64,000 nt of DNA from Bacteroidales bacterium (GCA_011620605.1 WOYW01000001.1:40856-104855); one strand, 5' to 3'; numbered from the stretch's first letter, positions 9,067 to 19,036 are shown. Numbers and translations: made by a program. The notes: generated from the sequence alone by a model not told the origin.

Positions 9067-9074
9067 TATATTTG
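9067..9074 (+). promoter_or_regulatory. -7 element upstream of the Skp-like gene
   Basis: TATATTTG matches the TAnnTTTG element immediately after the pdxJ stop and 21 bases before the ATG at 9096. No convincing -33 TTTG is present. It argues against the alternative TTG start at 9072, which would lie inside the element. Confidence 0.5.
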
Positions 9075-9095
9075 CACGTTCTTATTTTTTACATC

Positions 9096-9704
9096 ATGAA
9101 GAAAAAATCACTGATAATCACCGTTTTACTGGCACTTGCCGTAGCAGCGCTTTATGTTTTACATTTTACGGGAATCGGGACCGGAAAACCCGCAGCCGTA
9201 GAATCTCAACCCGGATTGAATGAAATGCCTTCAGGCAATATCGTATACATTCGAATGGATTCTCTTTTGAACAAATACGATCTTTTCCTGGACCTTCAAA
9301 CCGACTTAAATACAAAAGCCCGGATAGTGGAGGACGACCTTACCAAAAAAGGGCGTGCCTTTGAAAATGACGTTACCAGCTTCCAGGAAAAGGTTCAGAA
9401 AGGCCTTATAACAAGATCACAAGCCGAGACACAACAAAATCAGCTGGCCGCCCGTCAGCAGGAGTTGGAACAGTATGCCCAGCAAAAACAAATGGAACTG
9501 GCCGAGGAAAATCAAGTTATGCTGAACCGCGTTTTGGATGCCCTCAGAACTTTCCTGGCTGAGTATCGTGTACTGAACAATTATGATCTTATCCTTACCA
9601 CTGACGGAAGCAGCAATACCATCATAGACGGAACATCAGCTTTGGACATAACCAAAGACGTTGTGGAAGGATTAAACCTGGAATATTCAAAAAGCCGTAA
9701 ATAG
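9096..9704 (+). CDS. OmpH/Skp-like protein with N-terminal membrane anchor
   Basis: A 202-residue protein with an N-terminal hydrophobic helix (residues 4-22, after MKKKS) and no obvious signal-peptidase site. A short linker follows, then the segment NIVYIRMDSLLNKYDLF, which matches the start of Skp-like proteins. The rest is a glutamine-rich coiled coil (about 75-150) and a final strand YDLILTTDG. This is the third Skp/OmpH-type protein in the window and differs from the two near bamA by an apparently uncleaved anchor. It may be a tethered periplasmic chaperone. The start at 9096 is chosen because the upstream TTG at 9072 overlaps a promoter element. It lies between pdxJ and purC. Confidence 0.78.
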   Translation: MKKKSLIITVLLALAVAALYVLHFTGIGTGKPAAVESQPGLNEMPSGNIVYIRMDSLLNKYDLFLDLQTDLNTKARIVEDDLTKKGRAFENDVTSFQEKVQKGLITRSQAETQQNQLAARQQELEQYAQQKQMELAEENQVMLNRVLDALRTFLAEYRVLNNYDLILTTDGSSNTIIDGTSALDITKDVVEGLNLEYSKSRK

Positions 9705-9713
9705 GAAGATCTT

Positions 9714-10664
9714 ATGAACTCGGTTATCGGGACTCAATTTGATTTTCCCCGTCAAACGGGCGTCTATACAGGAAAAGTCCGTGATGTCTATACAATAGAC
9801 AACCGTATTCTTATTATGATCGCTACGGACAGGATATCTGCCTTTGATATAGTTTTTCCCAGGGGAATTACCTATAAGGGCCAGATCCTGAACCGTATAG
9901 CTTCCTACTTCCTGGATCTTACAGCTGACATTGTTCCCAACTGGAAGATAGCCACTCCTCACCCTATGGTTACCGTAGGATACTGTTGTAAGCCGTTTCC
10001 AGTAGAAATGATCGTCAGATCCTATTTAACAGGTAGTTCCTGGAGAACCTATAAGAGCGGTCAGCGCACCCTATGCGGGATCACACTCCCGGAAGGGATG
10101 AGGGAACACCAGGCCTTTTCCCGGCCGATTATAACCCCTACCACAAAAGCGGAAATCGGGTCTCACGACCAGGATATTTCTCCGGAAGAGATTATCAGCT
10201 GCGGTCTTGTAAGTGAGGATGATTACAGAAAAATTGAAGAATATTCACTGGCACTCTTCGAAAGAGGCCAAAAACTGGCTGCCGAAAAAGGCTTGATCCT
10301 GGTTGACACAAAATATGAGTTCGGAAAGCTGGGGGATATAATTTATCTTATAGATGAAATCCATACTCCAGATTCTTCCAGGTATTTTTACGCCGATGAC
10401 TACCTGATAAACTTCCCTAAGGGACTTCCTCCCAGGCAACTTTCCAAAGAATTTGTGCGGGAATGGCTTATGAATAACGGGTTCAGTGGACAACCCGGGC
10501 AAAAGATGCCTCTACTAACAGACGAGGTCATTGAAAGTATATCCAACAGGTACGTTGAGTTGTTTGAACATCTTACAGGCACGGCTTTTGTACCCCTAAC
10601 ATATGACGATGCATTTTATGACAATATGGAAGGATGCATCCGTAATATGATCGCCCGTTTATGA
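9714..10664 (+). CDS. purC: phosphoribosylaminoimidazole-succinocarboxamide synthase
   Basis: Joins aspartate to CAIR in purine synthesis (SAICAR synthase). The 316-residue protein is of the long form found in many bacteria and yeast. It shows [26 protein letters not shown] at the N-terminus, [16 protein letters not shown], the [10 protein letters not shown] region and LVDTKYEFG with [16 protein letters not shown], all SAICAR synthetase signatures. Its stop overlaps the ATG of the following LysM gene (ATGA), indicating coupled translation although the two products have unrelated roles. Confidence 0.95.
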   Translation: MNSVIGTQFDFPRQTGVYTGKVRDVYTIDNRILIMIATDRISAFDIVFPRGITYKGQILNRIASYFLDLTADIVPNWKIATPHPMVTVGYCCKPFPVEMIVRSYLTGSSWRTYKSGQRTLCGITLPEGMREHQAFSRPIITPTTKAEIGSHDQDISPEEIISCGLVSEDDYRKIEEYSLALFERGQKLAAEKGLILVDTKYEFGKLGDIIYLIDEIHTPDSSRYFYADDYLINFPKGLPPRQLSKEFVREWLMNNGFSGQPGQKMPLLTDEVIESISNRYVELFEHLTGTAFVPLTYDDAFYDNMEGCIRNMIARL

Positions 10665-12028
10665 GAATCAGAAACATATTCCTGGTCTTTTTCCTTTTTT
10701 CAGTGATTACACTGGGAGCTCAGGAACAACATTACATCCGTCACAAAGTGCGATGGATGGAAACGTTGTATTCCATAGCCAGGAAATACAAAGTGGATGC
10801 AAAAGAAATTGCCATACTCAATAACCTGAAAACGGCTGACATATCCAGGGGACAGATATTACTAATACCTGATCCTGACAAAGAAGACAAGCAGGATATT
10901 ACCGGAAACATTCAGGAACCCATCCCGGAAGTAGATCTCCCCCAACAGGGAGAAACAGAAGGACGCTCCTGCAACGATTTCATTCCGCCCGGATCATATA
11001 CACCCGTTGTTTCTATTATACTTCCTTTTTCGGACACAGTAGCCAATCAGGGATTTATTGAATTCTACCAGGGAGCTCTCCTGGCAGCTGAAACGATGAA
11101 AGAAAGAGGCTTGCCCCTGGTATTTCAGGTGTTTGACTGGTACGAACAACCCACCGATGTTCTTTTATCCGGTGAAACACTGGGGAAAAGCGATCTTATC
11201 ATAGGGCCGGTATACGCCAACGACATAGGCAGTACCATTGCCTATTTCCGCAACAGTGACACAAAGATTGTTTCTCCACTGGACGGAAATGCAGAAGTAT
11301 GGATCAGTTCGTATCCACATCTTTTCCAGGTGCAGCCAACATTAGCTGCCCAGCAGGAATCTCTGTTAAAATACCTGGATCCTCACCGGGCATCTATATG
11401 GATCATTTCTGAAGAAGGGGAACAACAAGTGGCTCCTGGTATGAGATCCATTCTTGACAACAATCTGATCAGTTACCGTCATTTTTCCTATGATGTACTC
11501 CAGGGAAGAGAAATAACAGAGGTCTTGAGGGAAGCATTGTCCGGTAATCCCAGGAACCAGATTATCATAGCCTCACAAAACGAAGCTTTTGTTTCAGATG
11601 CCGTAAGAAATTTGTACTTGTTGCATGCCTACGACAGCATTCCGGTAGAATTATTCGGAATGTCCCGCTGGCGGAATTTTGAAACGCTGGACCTGAATGC
11701 ACTGCACCTGCTCAAGGTGATTTTGCCGCTTTCTGTATATGCCGACTACTCGGCAGCGGAAGTCCGGGAATTCGTAAGAACATTCCGAGCAGTGTATCAT
11801 GACGAACCTTCCCAATATGCATTGCAGGGGTACGATGTAGCACTGTATTTTTTAAACGGCCTGTTCCTGTACGGCCCTGATTTTGAGCCTTGTCTGGATA
11901 ATCTGCAGATCCCGCTATTACAGAATAAATTTTCTTTTTCACGAAAATCTCCCGACAGCGGGTATTCCAATACAGGCATTCGAATGATCCGGTATTTGCC
12001 CGACTTCACAGTTGAGCTTTTACCCTGA
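10661..12028 (+). CDS. LysM-domain protein with periplasmic-binding-like fold
   Basis: Secreted 455-residue protein: a signal peptide of about 20 residues, one LysM peptidoglycan-binding domain (about 24-70; [18 protein letters not shown] ... [19 protein letters not shown]), a short acidic linker, then a long region from about 105 that resembles type 1 periplasmic-binding proteins ([38 protein letters not shown]). The C-terminal domain may sense or bind a ligand while the LysM holds the protein at the wall. LpoA-like activators of wall synthesis have a similar fold, but the link is only inferred. It is coupled to purC by an ATGA overlap, and its stop abuts the nagB stop on the other strand. 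Confidence 0.75.
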   Translation: MRIRNIFLVFFLFSVITLGAQEQHYIRHKVRWMETLYSIARKYKVDAKEIAILNNLKTADISRGQILLIPDPDKEDKQDITGNIQEPIPEVDLPQQGETEGRSCNDFIPPGSYTPVVSIILPFSDTVANQGFIEFYQGALLAAETMKERGLPLVFQVFDWYEQPTDVLLSGETLGKSDLIIGPVYANDIGSTIAYFRNSDTKIVSPLDGNAEVWISSYPHLFQVQPTLAAQQESLLKYLDPHRASIWIISEEGEQQVAPGMRSILDNNLISYRHFSYDVLQGREITEVLREALSGNPRNQIIIASQNEAFVSDAVRNLYLLHAYDSIPVELFGMSRWRNFETLDLNALHLLKVILPLSVYADYSAAEVREFVRTFRAVYHDEPSQYALQGYDVALYFLNGLFLYGPDFEPCLDNLQIPLLQNKFSFSRKSPDSGYSNTGIRMIRYLPDFTVELLP

Positions 12029-12820
12029 TCACGGGTTATCCCTTTCGATATCCTTAAAGTATTTAACCGTCTCTGTTTTTAATTCGGCCGTCGCCGATTC
12101 ATCACAAACAATGATGGCTTTAGGATGCATCTGTAAAGCAGTTACGGTCCACATGTGAGATACGGGACCTTCTACGGCATGACGCAACGCCCGGGCTTTT
12201 CCGTGTCCGTTTACCAGGATCAGCACCTCGTCAGCATCCATAATAGTTCCTATCCCCACTGTCAGTGCTGTTTTGGGTATGCGGGAAATATCGTTTTCAA
12301 AAAAACGGGCATTTGCCATTAAGGTATCTGTAGTAAGTGTTTTGATGCGGGTTCTCGAGACCAGGGAAGATCCGGGCTCATTAAAGGCAATGTGACCGTC
12401 CGGCCCAACTCCCCCCATAAAAAGATGAATACCGCCGGCTTTTTTTATGGCTTCCTCATAGGCTACACATTCTGCTACGGGATCAGAAGCATTTCCGTTC
12501 AACAGGTGAATGTTGTCCGGATTAATATCAATATGACGAAAGAAGTTTTCCTGCATAAAATAATGATAGGACTGGGGATGATCGTCGGGAATGCCCATAT
12601 ATTCATCCATGTTGAACGTGATAACATTCTTGAACGATATTAAACCTTTACGGTACATACCAACCAGCTCCCTGTATGTGCCCAACGGGGAAGAGCCTGT
12701 AGGAAGCCCCAATACGAAAGGATGGTCGGGCGTAGGATTGTGTGCCTTTATTTTCTTGACAATATAATGGGCCGCCCAGGCAGATAGACGGTCGTAATTT
12801 TCCTGAATAATTACTCTCAT
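12029..12820 (-). CDS. nagB: glucosamine-6-phosphate deaminase
   Basis: Converts glucosamine 6-phosphate to fructose 6-phosphate and ammonia, feeding amino sugars into glycolysis. The 263 residues keep the E. coli NagB catalytic positions in register: Asp72 (FNMDEYMG), Asp141, His143 and Glu148 ([12 protein letters not shown]), plus LPTGSSPLG for phosphate binding. It lies 4 bp after recN on the same strand, so it is probably read with the bamD-omega-recN unit. Its stop codon directly abuts that of the convergent LysM gene. Confidence 0.96.
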   Translation of the reverse strand: MRVIIQENYDRLSAWAAHYIVKKIKAHNPTPDHPFVLGLPTGSSPLGTYRELVGMYRKGLISFKNVITFNMDEYMGIPDDHPQSYHYFMQENFFRHIDINPDNIHLLNGNASDPVAECVAYEEAIKKAGGIHLFMGGVGPDGHIAFNEPGSSLVSRTRIKTLTTDTLMANARFFENDISRIPKTALTVGIGTIMDADEVLILVNGHGKARALRHAVEGPVSHMWTVTALQMHPKAIIVCDESATAELKTETVKYFKDIERDNP

Positions 12821-12824
12821 GGTA

Positions 12825-14492
12825 TTAATTATTTATTTGTAATAAGTCTTTCGCATTTTGGAGCGCTGCCGGTGTAATCCTGGATCCGCTCAACATTCTT
12901 GCTACTTCCTCTACACGCTCCTGGCCTTCCAGTGGCCATACTTTGGTTTCCGTTACCTCACCTTCGGTATCCTTGTGCACCAGAAAATGGGAATTTCCTT
13001 TGGCAGCCACCTGTGGCAGGTGTGTAATGGCAAGAACCTGCATATACCTGGACAATTCATGGATCATATTGCCCATTCGGTCTGCTATTTTCCCCGATAC
13101 TCCCTGATCCACTTCATCAAAAATAATAGTGCTCAACCCGGAATGTTGCGCTATGACGGTTTTTATACATAGCATCAGACGTGACATTTCCCCTCCCGAT
13201 GCAATACGGCTGAGTTCCCTGGGGGGAATGTCTTTATTGGCAGAAAACAGGATTTCCAAACCCGTATTGCCGTTTATCCCGTACACGGGTTTTTCTTCAA
13301 TATTGAATTCTATCCTGGCATAAGGAATTCCAAGAAGGGCCAGCCTGGATCTTAACTGTTCGGAAAGATTTTTCAAACAGGCTTTTCGCTCTTGGTGCAA
13401 ACGGAAAGCCAGAACATTCCTGTCCCGGATCTTTTCTTTGAGTTCTTTTTCCAACTCATGCAATCGGGAAAAATCAGTATCTGCCTTCTGTAAATCCCGA
13501 TCCAGCGTATCTGTAAGTTCAATCAATTGGTCAACAGTCTGCACGTTGTGCTTACGTTGCAGAGAATAAATCTTATCAAGGCGCCCGGTTATCGTATCCA
13601 GTCTTTCAGGATCATCCTGTATGGTTGTGATAGTTCTTACACACTCAGAAGCCAAATCTTTAAGCTCAATGCGGGCCTGTTCCATCCGGGCTGCAACGTC
13701 TTCAAAATCCCGGTAACGGCATGCAACGGCAGTTGCAATCTTTTCCGCTTCCTTCATGAGAACCAGGACAGGCGAATCCCCTTCTTCTAGTATGGAGGTC
13801 AGTTCTAATAGATGTTGCCGGATCTCTTTGGCATGCTCCAGTATTTTCAATTCATTTTCCAGGACTTCCTGTTCTCCTGATTCCAGTCTCGCTTCCTGCA
13901 ATTCCTGAAATTGAAAAGTCAAATAATCCAGGTCATTTTGAGCCTTCTCACAAGATTGTCTTAACGTCTGAGTCTGTTCTGTAAGGGATATTACCTGGCG
14001 TTGCAATTTTTGGTATTCTCCTGTTAATGGCGCCAGGCCTGCAAATGCATCTACAACTCTTACAGGATAATCATTGTCTGCCAGCAACAGGTTCTCATGT
14101 TGGGAATGTATATCTATGAGTGCATAACCCAGTTTTTTTAGAAAATTGAGATTGACCGGCTGATCGTTCACGAAACAACGACTCTTCCCTCCCGGGAATA
14201 TTACGCGTCTGATTATCAGATGGGAAGAAAAATCTACCTGGTATTCAGCAAAAAGGCGTTCCAGTTCTCTTTCCGGTCCCGGGATCCTGAAACAAGCCTC
14301 AACTATGGCGTTGGCATTCTGATCTCTTAGTACGCTTACATCTGCTCTTTGACCTAAGACAAGGGAAAGAGCACCCAATATTATAGATTTACCGGCTCCT
14401 GTTTCGCCGGTAAGGATTGTAAGGCCCTCCGAAAATTCAATATCCAGTATATTGATGAGGGCATAATTGGATATGTTCAGCGAATAAAGCAA
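12825..14492 (-). CDS. recN: DNA repair protein RecN
   Basis: SMC-like ATPase acting early in double-strand break repair. The 555-residue protein has the N-terminal Walker A GETGAGKS (about 30-37), a long central coiled coil (about 150-360) and a C-terminal ABC signature [15 protein letters not shown] followed by Walker [14 protein letters not shown]. The length is typical. It starts 2 bp after the omega-like gene and is followed 4 bp later by nagB. The gene order bamD, omega-like, recN recurs in Bacteroidetes. Confidence 0.96.
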   Translation of the reverse strand: MLYSLNISNYALINILDIEFSEGLTILTGETGAGKSIILGALSLVLGQRADVSVLRDQNANAIVEACFRIPGPERELERLFAEYQVDFSSHLIIRRVIFPGGKSRCFVNDQPVNLNFLKKLGYALIDIHSQHENLLLADNDYPVRVVDAFAGLAPLTGEYQKLQRQVISLTEQTQTLRQSCEKAQNDLDYLTFQFQELQEARLESGEQEVLENELKILEHAKEIRQHLLELTSILEEGDSPVLVLMKEAEKIATAVACRYRDFEDVAARMEQARIELKDLASECVRTITTIQDDPERLDTITGRLDKIYSLQRKHNVQTVDQLIELTDTLDRDLQKADTDFSRLHELEKELKEKIRDRNVLAFRLHQERKACLKNLSEQLRSRLALLGIPYARIEFNIEEKPVYGINGNTGLEILFSANKDIPPRELSRIASGGEMSRLMLCIKTVIAQHSGLSTIIFDEVDQGVSGKIADRMGNMIHELSRYMQVLAITHLPQVAAKGNSHFLVHKDTEGEVTETKVWPLEGQERVEEVARMLSGSRITPAALQNAKDLLQINN

Positions 14493-14494
14493 TA

Positions 14495-14821
14495 TTATTC
14501 TTTGGGTTCTTCAACCACTTTATAATACGTTTCTCCGTCCTCAAACTCTTTTATGGCGATCAGCGTGGGTTTGGGCTGACGTTCATAATGACGTGAAATT
14601 TCAATTTGTTCACGATTCTCAAATGTTTCTTCCAGTGTGTCGGCAAAATTGGAAAACTCTTCCAACCTGCTATTCAATTCTTTCTTTACTTCAGAAGATA
14701 TCTGGTTGGCGCGTTGCGTTATTACCATTACAGTCTGATAAATGTTCCCCGTCTTTTCCGACAATTTGGAAAGATCACGGGTAACGGTAGTATCGGGAAC
14801 AGATGTTTTGTTATTATCCAT
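14495..14821 (-). CDS. RNA polymerase omega-like (Rpb6-type) subunit
   Basis: A 108-residue acidic, helical protein with the pattern of the Bacteroidetes omega/Rpb6-like polymerase subunit: TVTRDLSKLSEKTGNIYQTVMVITQRANQI followed by a helical stretch and TLIAIKEFEDGETYYKVVEE. It should bind beta' and assist RNA polymerase assembly. Its position between bamD (2 bp gap) and recN (2 bp gap) is the usual Bacteroidetes context. The resemblance to E. coli RpoZ is weak, so the call rests on the family pattern and the neighbourhood. Confidence 0.82.
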   Translation of the reverse strand: MDNNKTSVPDTTVTRDLSKLSEKTGNIYQTVMVITQRANQISSEVKKELNSRLEEFSNFADTLEETFENREQIEISRHYERQPKPTLIAIKEFEDGETYYKVVEEPKE

Positions 14822-14823
14822 AT

Positions 14824-15633
14824 TTATTCTTGATTATTATGTCGTGTGGTGAAATTTTGTGCTTTTCTGAACATGCCGTCTACTTCTTTCCGGTATTTGG
14901 AGTCGGGATATTCACTTATAAAGTTATAATACTCGTCAATCACATTAAGGAAGCGCTCCCTTTGCATTTCCGGTATACTGTTGTTTGCATACTGGTAATT
15001 TGCCGCAACTATGTAATAAAGGATATCTTCACGATAACGGCTTTCCGGATTGTTCTTGAGAGTTTCCTTTAAAGCATGAGTGGCCGCTTTGTAATCCTCA
15101 ATGGTATAATAAAGTTTAGCCGACTCATATGCTTTCAGATCCAGACGGTTGTACAGATCATTAAGCATATTGCTGCAAACCTCCTGGTATTCACTACCCG
15201 GATAATCATAGAGAAATTCCTCGATTGCGGCAATGGCGGTATGACTGGGTTGCTGGTCTAATTCATACCGGTAGGTGTTCTGGTACAGACAATCAAGCCT
15301 TAGATAACGTGCAGTTTTGGTAAAGGGACTGCGTGGAAATATATCCACAAACTGCTTAAAATTGTCTTCGGCAGTAACAAAATCGTTCAGGTGGTAATTG
15401 CTTAGTCCCAGGTAAAACTGGAGAGTGTCATCCCGTGCGGTACCCCTGTACACCAATTTTAATTGTTCCAGTAACGGTTGTGATCTGGAATATTTTTTGG
15501 CTTCAAAATATTCAATGGCTTTTCGGAATTTCAGATCATAATCCGTACTCCTCAGCAAAGTCTCGTATTGGTTGACACAAGAGGTCGCTACTGAAAGAAA
15601 CAGAGCTATGATCAGAATAATTTGTTTTTTCAT
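14824..15633 (-). CDS. bamD: outer-membrane assembly lipoprotein BamD
   Basis: Lipoprotein of the BAM complex made of tetratricopeptide-like repeats. It starts MKKQIILI with a lipobox ending at Cys19 (SVATSC) and has TPR helices such as FRKAIEYFEAKKYSRSQPLLEQL, DTLQFYLGLSNYHLNDFVTAEDNFKQFVDIFPRS and DYPGSEY. The 269-residue length fits. In-frame starts at 15642 (ATG) and 15651 (TTG) are less likely because they lie next to or inside a -7 element at 15649-15656. It opens the run bamD-omega-recN-nagB. Confidence 0.92.
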   Translation of the reverse strand: MKKQIILIIALFLSVATSCVNQYETLLRSTDYDLKFRKAIEYFEAKKYSRSQPLLEQLKLVYRGTARDDTLQFYLGLSNYHLNDFVTAEDNFKQFVDIFPRSPFTKTARYLRLDCLYQNTYRYELDQQPSHTAIAAIEEFLYDYPGSEYQEVCSNMLNDLYNRLDLKAYESAKLYYTIEDYKAATHALKETLKNNPESRYREDILYYIVAANYQYANNSIPEMQRERFLNVIDEYYNFISEYPDSKYRKEVDGMFRKAQNFTTRHNNQE

Positions 15634-15648
15634 CGATAACATTAAATG

Positions 15649-15656
15649 CAAATATA
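15649..15656 (-). promoter_or_regulatory. -7 element for bamD operon
   Basis: The minus strand reads TATATTTG, 15 bases upstream of the bamD ATG. No TTTG is found at the expected -33 distance. It fixes the bamD start downstream of 15649. Confidence 0.5.
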
Positions 15657-15671
15657 CGACAGTTTAGCAAA

Positions 15672-16604
15672 TTACAGGCCAGATTTCATAGACAGATAAC
15701 GTTCGGCATCCATTGCCGCCATACATCCGCTACCTGCAGCCGTAATTGCCTGTCTGTATTTCGGGTCCTGAACGTCTCCCGCGGCAAATACTCCTTCTAT
15801 ATTGGTTTCTGTGCTTTTGGCACGGGTGATGATGTATCCTTCCGGATTGATCTCAATCCATGGGAGAAAAGCCTCTGAATTGGGATGGTGTCCTATGGCC
15901 AAAAAGAAGCCGTGAATGTCTATCACCTTCTCTTGCCCCGATTTATGCACCAGCAAAGCTCCAGTTACACCGGTATTGTCTCCCAGTATTTCACGGGTCT
16001 GGTGTTCCCAAAGGACCTCAATGTTGGGAGTTGAAAGCACCCGCTTCTGCATTACTTCGGAAGCCCTTAATACATTGCGTCTTACAATCATATAAACCTT
16101 GCGGCACAGTCCTGATAAATACACTGCTTCTTCACAGGCAGTGTCTCCTCCACCAACTACGGCCACATCTTTCCCTCTGTTAAAAAAGCCGTCACAGGTG
16201 GCACATGCCGAAACGCCCATGCCTTTGAATTTTTCTTCAGATTCCAATCCCAGGTAACGTGCAGTGGCCCCTGTTGCAATTATTAGGGTTTTGGTCAGAA
16301 GTTCCTTTCCGTCATCAAGTTTGACCCTGAAGGGAGATTCATCCAGCTTGGTTTCCGTAATGATCCCCGTCCTCAAATCTGCACCAAACCTTTCTGCCTG
16401 TTTACGCAGTTCCTCCATTAACTGGTTACCGTCTATTCCCTGAGGATATCCAGGAAAATTTTCTATCTCTGTAGTGGTGGTCAATTGACCTCCGCGGAGA
16501 ATTCCCTCATAAAGAACAGGCTGAAGGTTCGCCCTTGCTGCATATATGGCTGCTGTATATCCGGCCGGTCCGCTTCCGGCAATAAGGCATTTGATGGTTC
16601 CCAT
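15672..16604 (-). CDS. trxB: thioredoxin reductase
   Basis: NADPH- and FAD-dependent enzyme that reduces thioredoxin. The 310-residue protein has the FAD-binding GSGPAGYTAAIYAARA (10-25), the redox-active CATC pair (Cys134 and Cys137 in SACATCDGF), the NADPH-binding GGGDTACEEA and the C-terminal FAD motif VFAAGDVQDPKYRQAITAAGSGCMAA. Length and motif order are those of the low-molecular-weight bacterial TrxB. It stands alone upstream of the bamD operon with no overlap. Confidence 0.96.
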   Translation of the reverse strand: MGTIKCLIAGSGPAGYTAAIYAARANLQPVLYEGILRGGQLTTTTEIENFPGYPQGIDGNQLMEELRKQAERFGADLRTGIITETKLDESPFRVKLDDGKELLTKTLIIATGATARYLGLESEEKFKGMGVSACATCDGFFNRGKDVAVVGGGDTACEEAVYLSGLCRKVYMIVRRNVLRASEVMQKRVLSTPNIEVLWEHQTREILGDNTGVTGALLVHKSGQEKVIDIHGFFLAIGHHPNSEAFLPWIEINPEGYIITRAKSTETNIEGVFAAGDVQDPKYRQAITAAGSGCMAAMDAERYLSMKSGL

Positions 16605-16647
16605 TGTATTTTTTTATTCAAATATTATTAATTTCATAAAATTTCCG

Positions 16648-16655
16648 TATATTTG
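16648..16655 (+). promoter_or_regulatory. -7 element for tRNA-Pro
   Basis: TATATTTG lies 14 bases upstream of the first base of the tRNA, a suitable distance for a TAnnTTTG promoter. The -33 position is not a clear match. Confidence 0.5.
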
Positions 16656-16669
16656 CGCCTCTAAAAAAG

Positions 16670-16743
16670 CGGGGCGTGGCGCAGTTGGCTAGCGCACTTG
16701 CATGGGGTGCAAGGGGTCGAATGTTCGAGTCATTTCGCCCCGA
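16670..16743 (+). tRNA. tRNA-Pro (anticodon GGG)
   Basis: A 74-base cloverleaf folds by eye. Acceptor stem is CGGGGCG (16670-16676) with CGCCCCG (16736-16742). D arm has GCGC/GCGC stems at 16679-16682 and 16692-16695. The anticodon stem CTTGC/GCAAG encloses the loop ATGGGGT (16702-16708), giving anticodon GGG at 16704-16706. The T arm loop TTCGAGT is at 16724-16730, and the discriminator base is A. The A32-U38 pair in the anticodon loop is a known feature of tRNA-Pro(GGG). CCA is not encoded, and a run of eight T follows almost immediately, probably the terminator. Confidence 0.95.
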
Positions 16744-16750
16744 CTTTTTT

Positions 16751-17689
16751 TTACACCCTTTTCATTCTGTTCACAATAAGCCTTTCTAATCTTCTCTCCC
16801 ATACCCAAAACAAGGACACAGCCCACCTGGATAGCAACATCCATGGTAAAAGGCCTCCAATAGCAGTAAACAAAAGGATATCTTCCACGTTGCTGTGGGA
16901 TACACTTATATGGTGGTTCAATAAATCCACATCCTTAACGGAAATCTTACCCGCATCAACCTCATCTATCATAACAGCAGCTCCGTAAGCGAGACCCAGT
17001 GTATTTGCCACTATCCACAAGAAAGCTGTTTTGGGAGGCAATCCAAAAAAAATCATTACAGGTTTTAAAAAGTGTGCTATATATCGTATGACACCAAACT
17101 CGGCAAGTAAACGCTGTATGACGGTAAGTGAAAAAACCAGTAAAACCATAGGTACCGCGATCTTAATGGTATCCAGGGCCCATTTCCCCATCAGAGGCCA
17201 AAATTCCAAAACCTGCTTTTCTATCGTCCCGGTAACTGTCAGCATAGCTTCTCCTGGCATAATTCTATGCAAAAACCATCCCAGAAATAATGAAGACAAT
17301 GTCCTTACCATGATCATACGTATGGCTGACGTTCCCGTTTTTTTCTGAACAGCGGTTTCCATAGGGATGTTGTGTGCGCACAGAACCATAACGGCAAGAA
17401 TGGTGATGGATCTGAAGTCCATGTTCAGCGTAGTAATGACGGCAATTGCGGAGTAACAGTTTACAAAAAACCCCGATACGTATGCCAGTGAGGCTTCTCC
17501 GGGCAATCCAAATTTAGAGAATACAGGTGTCAGGTGCATTGATATCCAGGAGATCACCCCCAGGTACTTTAGAATGGTAATTAAAAAAGTAACCAAAAAC
17601 ATGATCTTTATCAGCCACCAGGAAGTTTTTAAAGCGCCCGGTGTAACGGCCCTGACAGAATGTATGATTCTCCGGCGGGTTGATTCCAT
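16751..17689 (-). CDS. nucleoside-recognition (Gate) domain membrane protein
   Basis: Integral inner-membrane protein of 312 residues with about eight hydrophobic segments and two halves that each resemble the nucleoside recognition (Gate) domain. The first half includes [30 protein letters not shown] and the second [38 protein letters not shown]. Relatives include spore maturation proteins and ferrous-iron transporter gates, but the substrate of this stand-alone type is unknown. The ATG at 17689 is chosen because the upstream TTG at 17710 falls in a -7 element. It converges on the tRNA-Pro gene with a 7-bp gap. Confidence 0.8.
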   Translation of the reverse strand: MESTRRRIIHSVRAVTPGALKTSWWLIKIMFLVTFLITILKYLGVISWISMHLTPVFSKFGLPGEASLAYVSGFFVNCYSAIAVITTLNMDFRSITILAVMVLCAHNIPMETAVQKKTGTSAIRMIMVRTLSSLFLGWFLHRIMPGEAMLTVTGTIEKQVLEFWPLMGKWALDTIKIAVPMVLLVFSLTVIQRLLAEFGVIRYIAHFLKPVMIFFGLPPKTAFLWIVANTLGLAYGAAVMIDEVDAGKISVKDVDLLNHHISVSHSNVEDILLFTAIGGLLPWMLLSRWAVSLFWVWERRLERLIVNRMKRV

Positions 17690-17707
17690 CAATTTGAATT
17701 TGAGGCG

Positions 17708-17715
17708 CAAATATA
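17708..17715 (-). promoter_or_regulatory. -7 element for the Gate-domain gene
   Basis: The minus strand reads TATATTTG, 18 bases upstream of the ATG at 17689. No clear -33 match. Confidence 0.5.
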
Positions 17716-17726
17716 CTATATTTTTA

Positions 17727-17734
17727 TAGTTTTG
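17727..17734 (+). promoter_or_regulatory. -7 element for the HExxH lipoprotein gene
   Basis: TAGTTTTG matches TAnnTTTG, 24 bases before the ATG at 17759. A TTTG at 17699-17702 is upstream, but the 24-base spacer is longer than the usual 19-21. It forms a divergent pair with the element at 17708-17715. Confidence 0.4.
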
Positions 17735-17758
17735 TGATTAATTAACAACACTGTAATT

Positions 17759-19036
17759 ATGAAACAAGTTTTCCGGTTTATTCTTTGGATTGCCGTTTTT
17801 ACGATGCTTTCCTGCACCGCTGACCGAACAGCATCCGTAGCCCGTTCTTACTTCATTTCCCTGGGATCTGTTTTACAACAGGATTCCGGAACATTGTGGG
17901 GCATTGCAATGTACGCCCCTGTTTTTTTTGTGGATCCTGAAACCAGGACAATGTATGCAGACAGGGCAGACCAGGAAGGAATGCTGGAACCCTTAGGGCC
18001 TGTCTGGAGAGGGACATTCCCGGAAGAGATGAATCCCGCCAATTCAACGGCACAACTGGGAGGCATGAAGTGGGTCATGGCATTGTGGCCTCTGCCGGAA
18101 GAAACATTTGACCGGAATGTACTGTTGGTTCACGAAACATTTCATTATTGGCAACCTGAACTGGAACTGGATCCCAACCCTCAACTCTGTGATCACATGG
18201 AAAATACCTCTGCCCGGATCTGGCTTAAAATGGAGTGGAACGCCCTGGATGCGGCCATTAGGGAAGAAAACCCGGTAGCAGCCGCTGAAGCCGTTCGCCA
18301 GGCTTTGCACTTCAGGAACATCCGCCTGTCCGGGTTCCCGGAAGAAGCCCGGCGTAATGAAGATGCTTTTTTGATCCTGGAAGGACTTCCCGAATATACT
18401 GCCTACAAGCTTTGCTGCGACGATACCACCCACATGAAGGAACAGATCATCGAAAGCCGAAAACGCCACTGGAATAATGACTCTTTTGTATACGCTTTCG
18501 CCTACCATTCCGGACTGGCCTACGGCTATTTGCTGGACCGTTTTCATATTCCCTGGAGGACAGGGCTGAGTAAAGAAGCTTCACTTCCCGACATTTTACA
18601 TAATGCGCTTTTCAACAACAACAAAATTCTTCCCCTGCAAAAGGACAGCATTGTGTTGAATACATACGGGTACGACAGCGTTCAGGCCACAGAAAAAGAA
18701 AGGGAGCGTGAAAAAATACGCTTGCGGGAAGCCAGTATACATACTTTCACCCGCGATAGTGTTCTGGCCATTCCCCTGGGCCGTTTCAACATGGGATTTT
18801 CCCCGGTTAATGTACAATCTCTGGGACAATTGGGTACATTGTATCCCAACATAAGGATAACGGGAGATTTTGGCATATTGGAGGTAACCGAAGGTGGGTG
18901 TCTGATCTCTGCAGACTGGACTACCGCTTTCGTTCCTTACAAGACTCCCGGATGGAACCTGGAACTGAAGGAAGGCTACCGGATCCTTCCTCCGCCTGAC
19001 AAAGCTCCCTTGGTTTACAGAGTTGCCGAGATGTAA
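17759..19036 (+). CDS. lipoprotein with HExxH metallopeptidase motif, family not recognised
   Basis: A 425-residue exported protein whose N-terminus ends in a plausible lipobox (FTMLSC, Cys19). It contains HETFH (125-129) in VLLVHETFHYWQPE, an HExxH zinc-peptidase signature. About 80 residues later comes ILEGLPEYTAYKL (Glu208), similar to the EGxAEY helix that supplies the third zinc ligand in gluzincins. The C-terminal third (about 330-425) has beta-rich sequence with TRDSVLAIPLGRFNMGF and GDFGILEVTEGGCLISADW. A surface or periplasmic metallopeptidase is inferred. I do not recognise the family. The last 22 bp overlap the convergent esterase gene. Confidence 0.7.
   Translation: MKQVFRFILWIAVFTMLSCTADRTASVARSYFISLGSVLQQDSGTLWGIAMYAPVFFVDPETRTMYADRADQEGMLEPLGPVWRGTFPEEMNPANSTAQLGGMKWVMALWPLPEETFDRNVLLVHETFHYWQPELELDPNPQLCDHMENTSARIWLKMEWNALDAAIREENPVAAAEAVRQALHFRNIRLSGFPEEARRNEDAFLILEGLPEYTAYKLCCDDTTHMKEQIIESRKRHWNNDSFVYAFAYHSGLAYGYLLDRFHIPWRTGLSKEASLPDILHNALFNNNKILPLQKDSIVLNTYGYDSVQATEKEREREKIRLREASIHTFTRDSVLAIPLGRFNMGFSPVNVQSLGQLGTLYPNIRITGDFGILEVTEGGCLISADWTTAFVPYKTPGWNLELKEGYRILPPPDKAPLVYRVAEM

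Noticed and set aside
16605..16647. -7 element for trxB at the AATATTTG on the minus strand
   Set aside because: The first base does not fit TAnnTTTG and there is no -33 match, so it was not listed.
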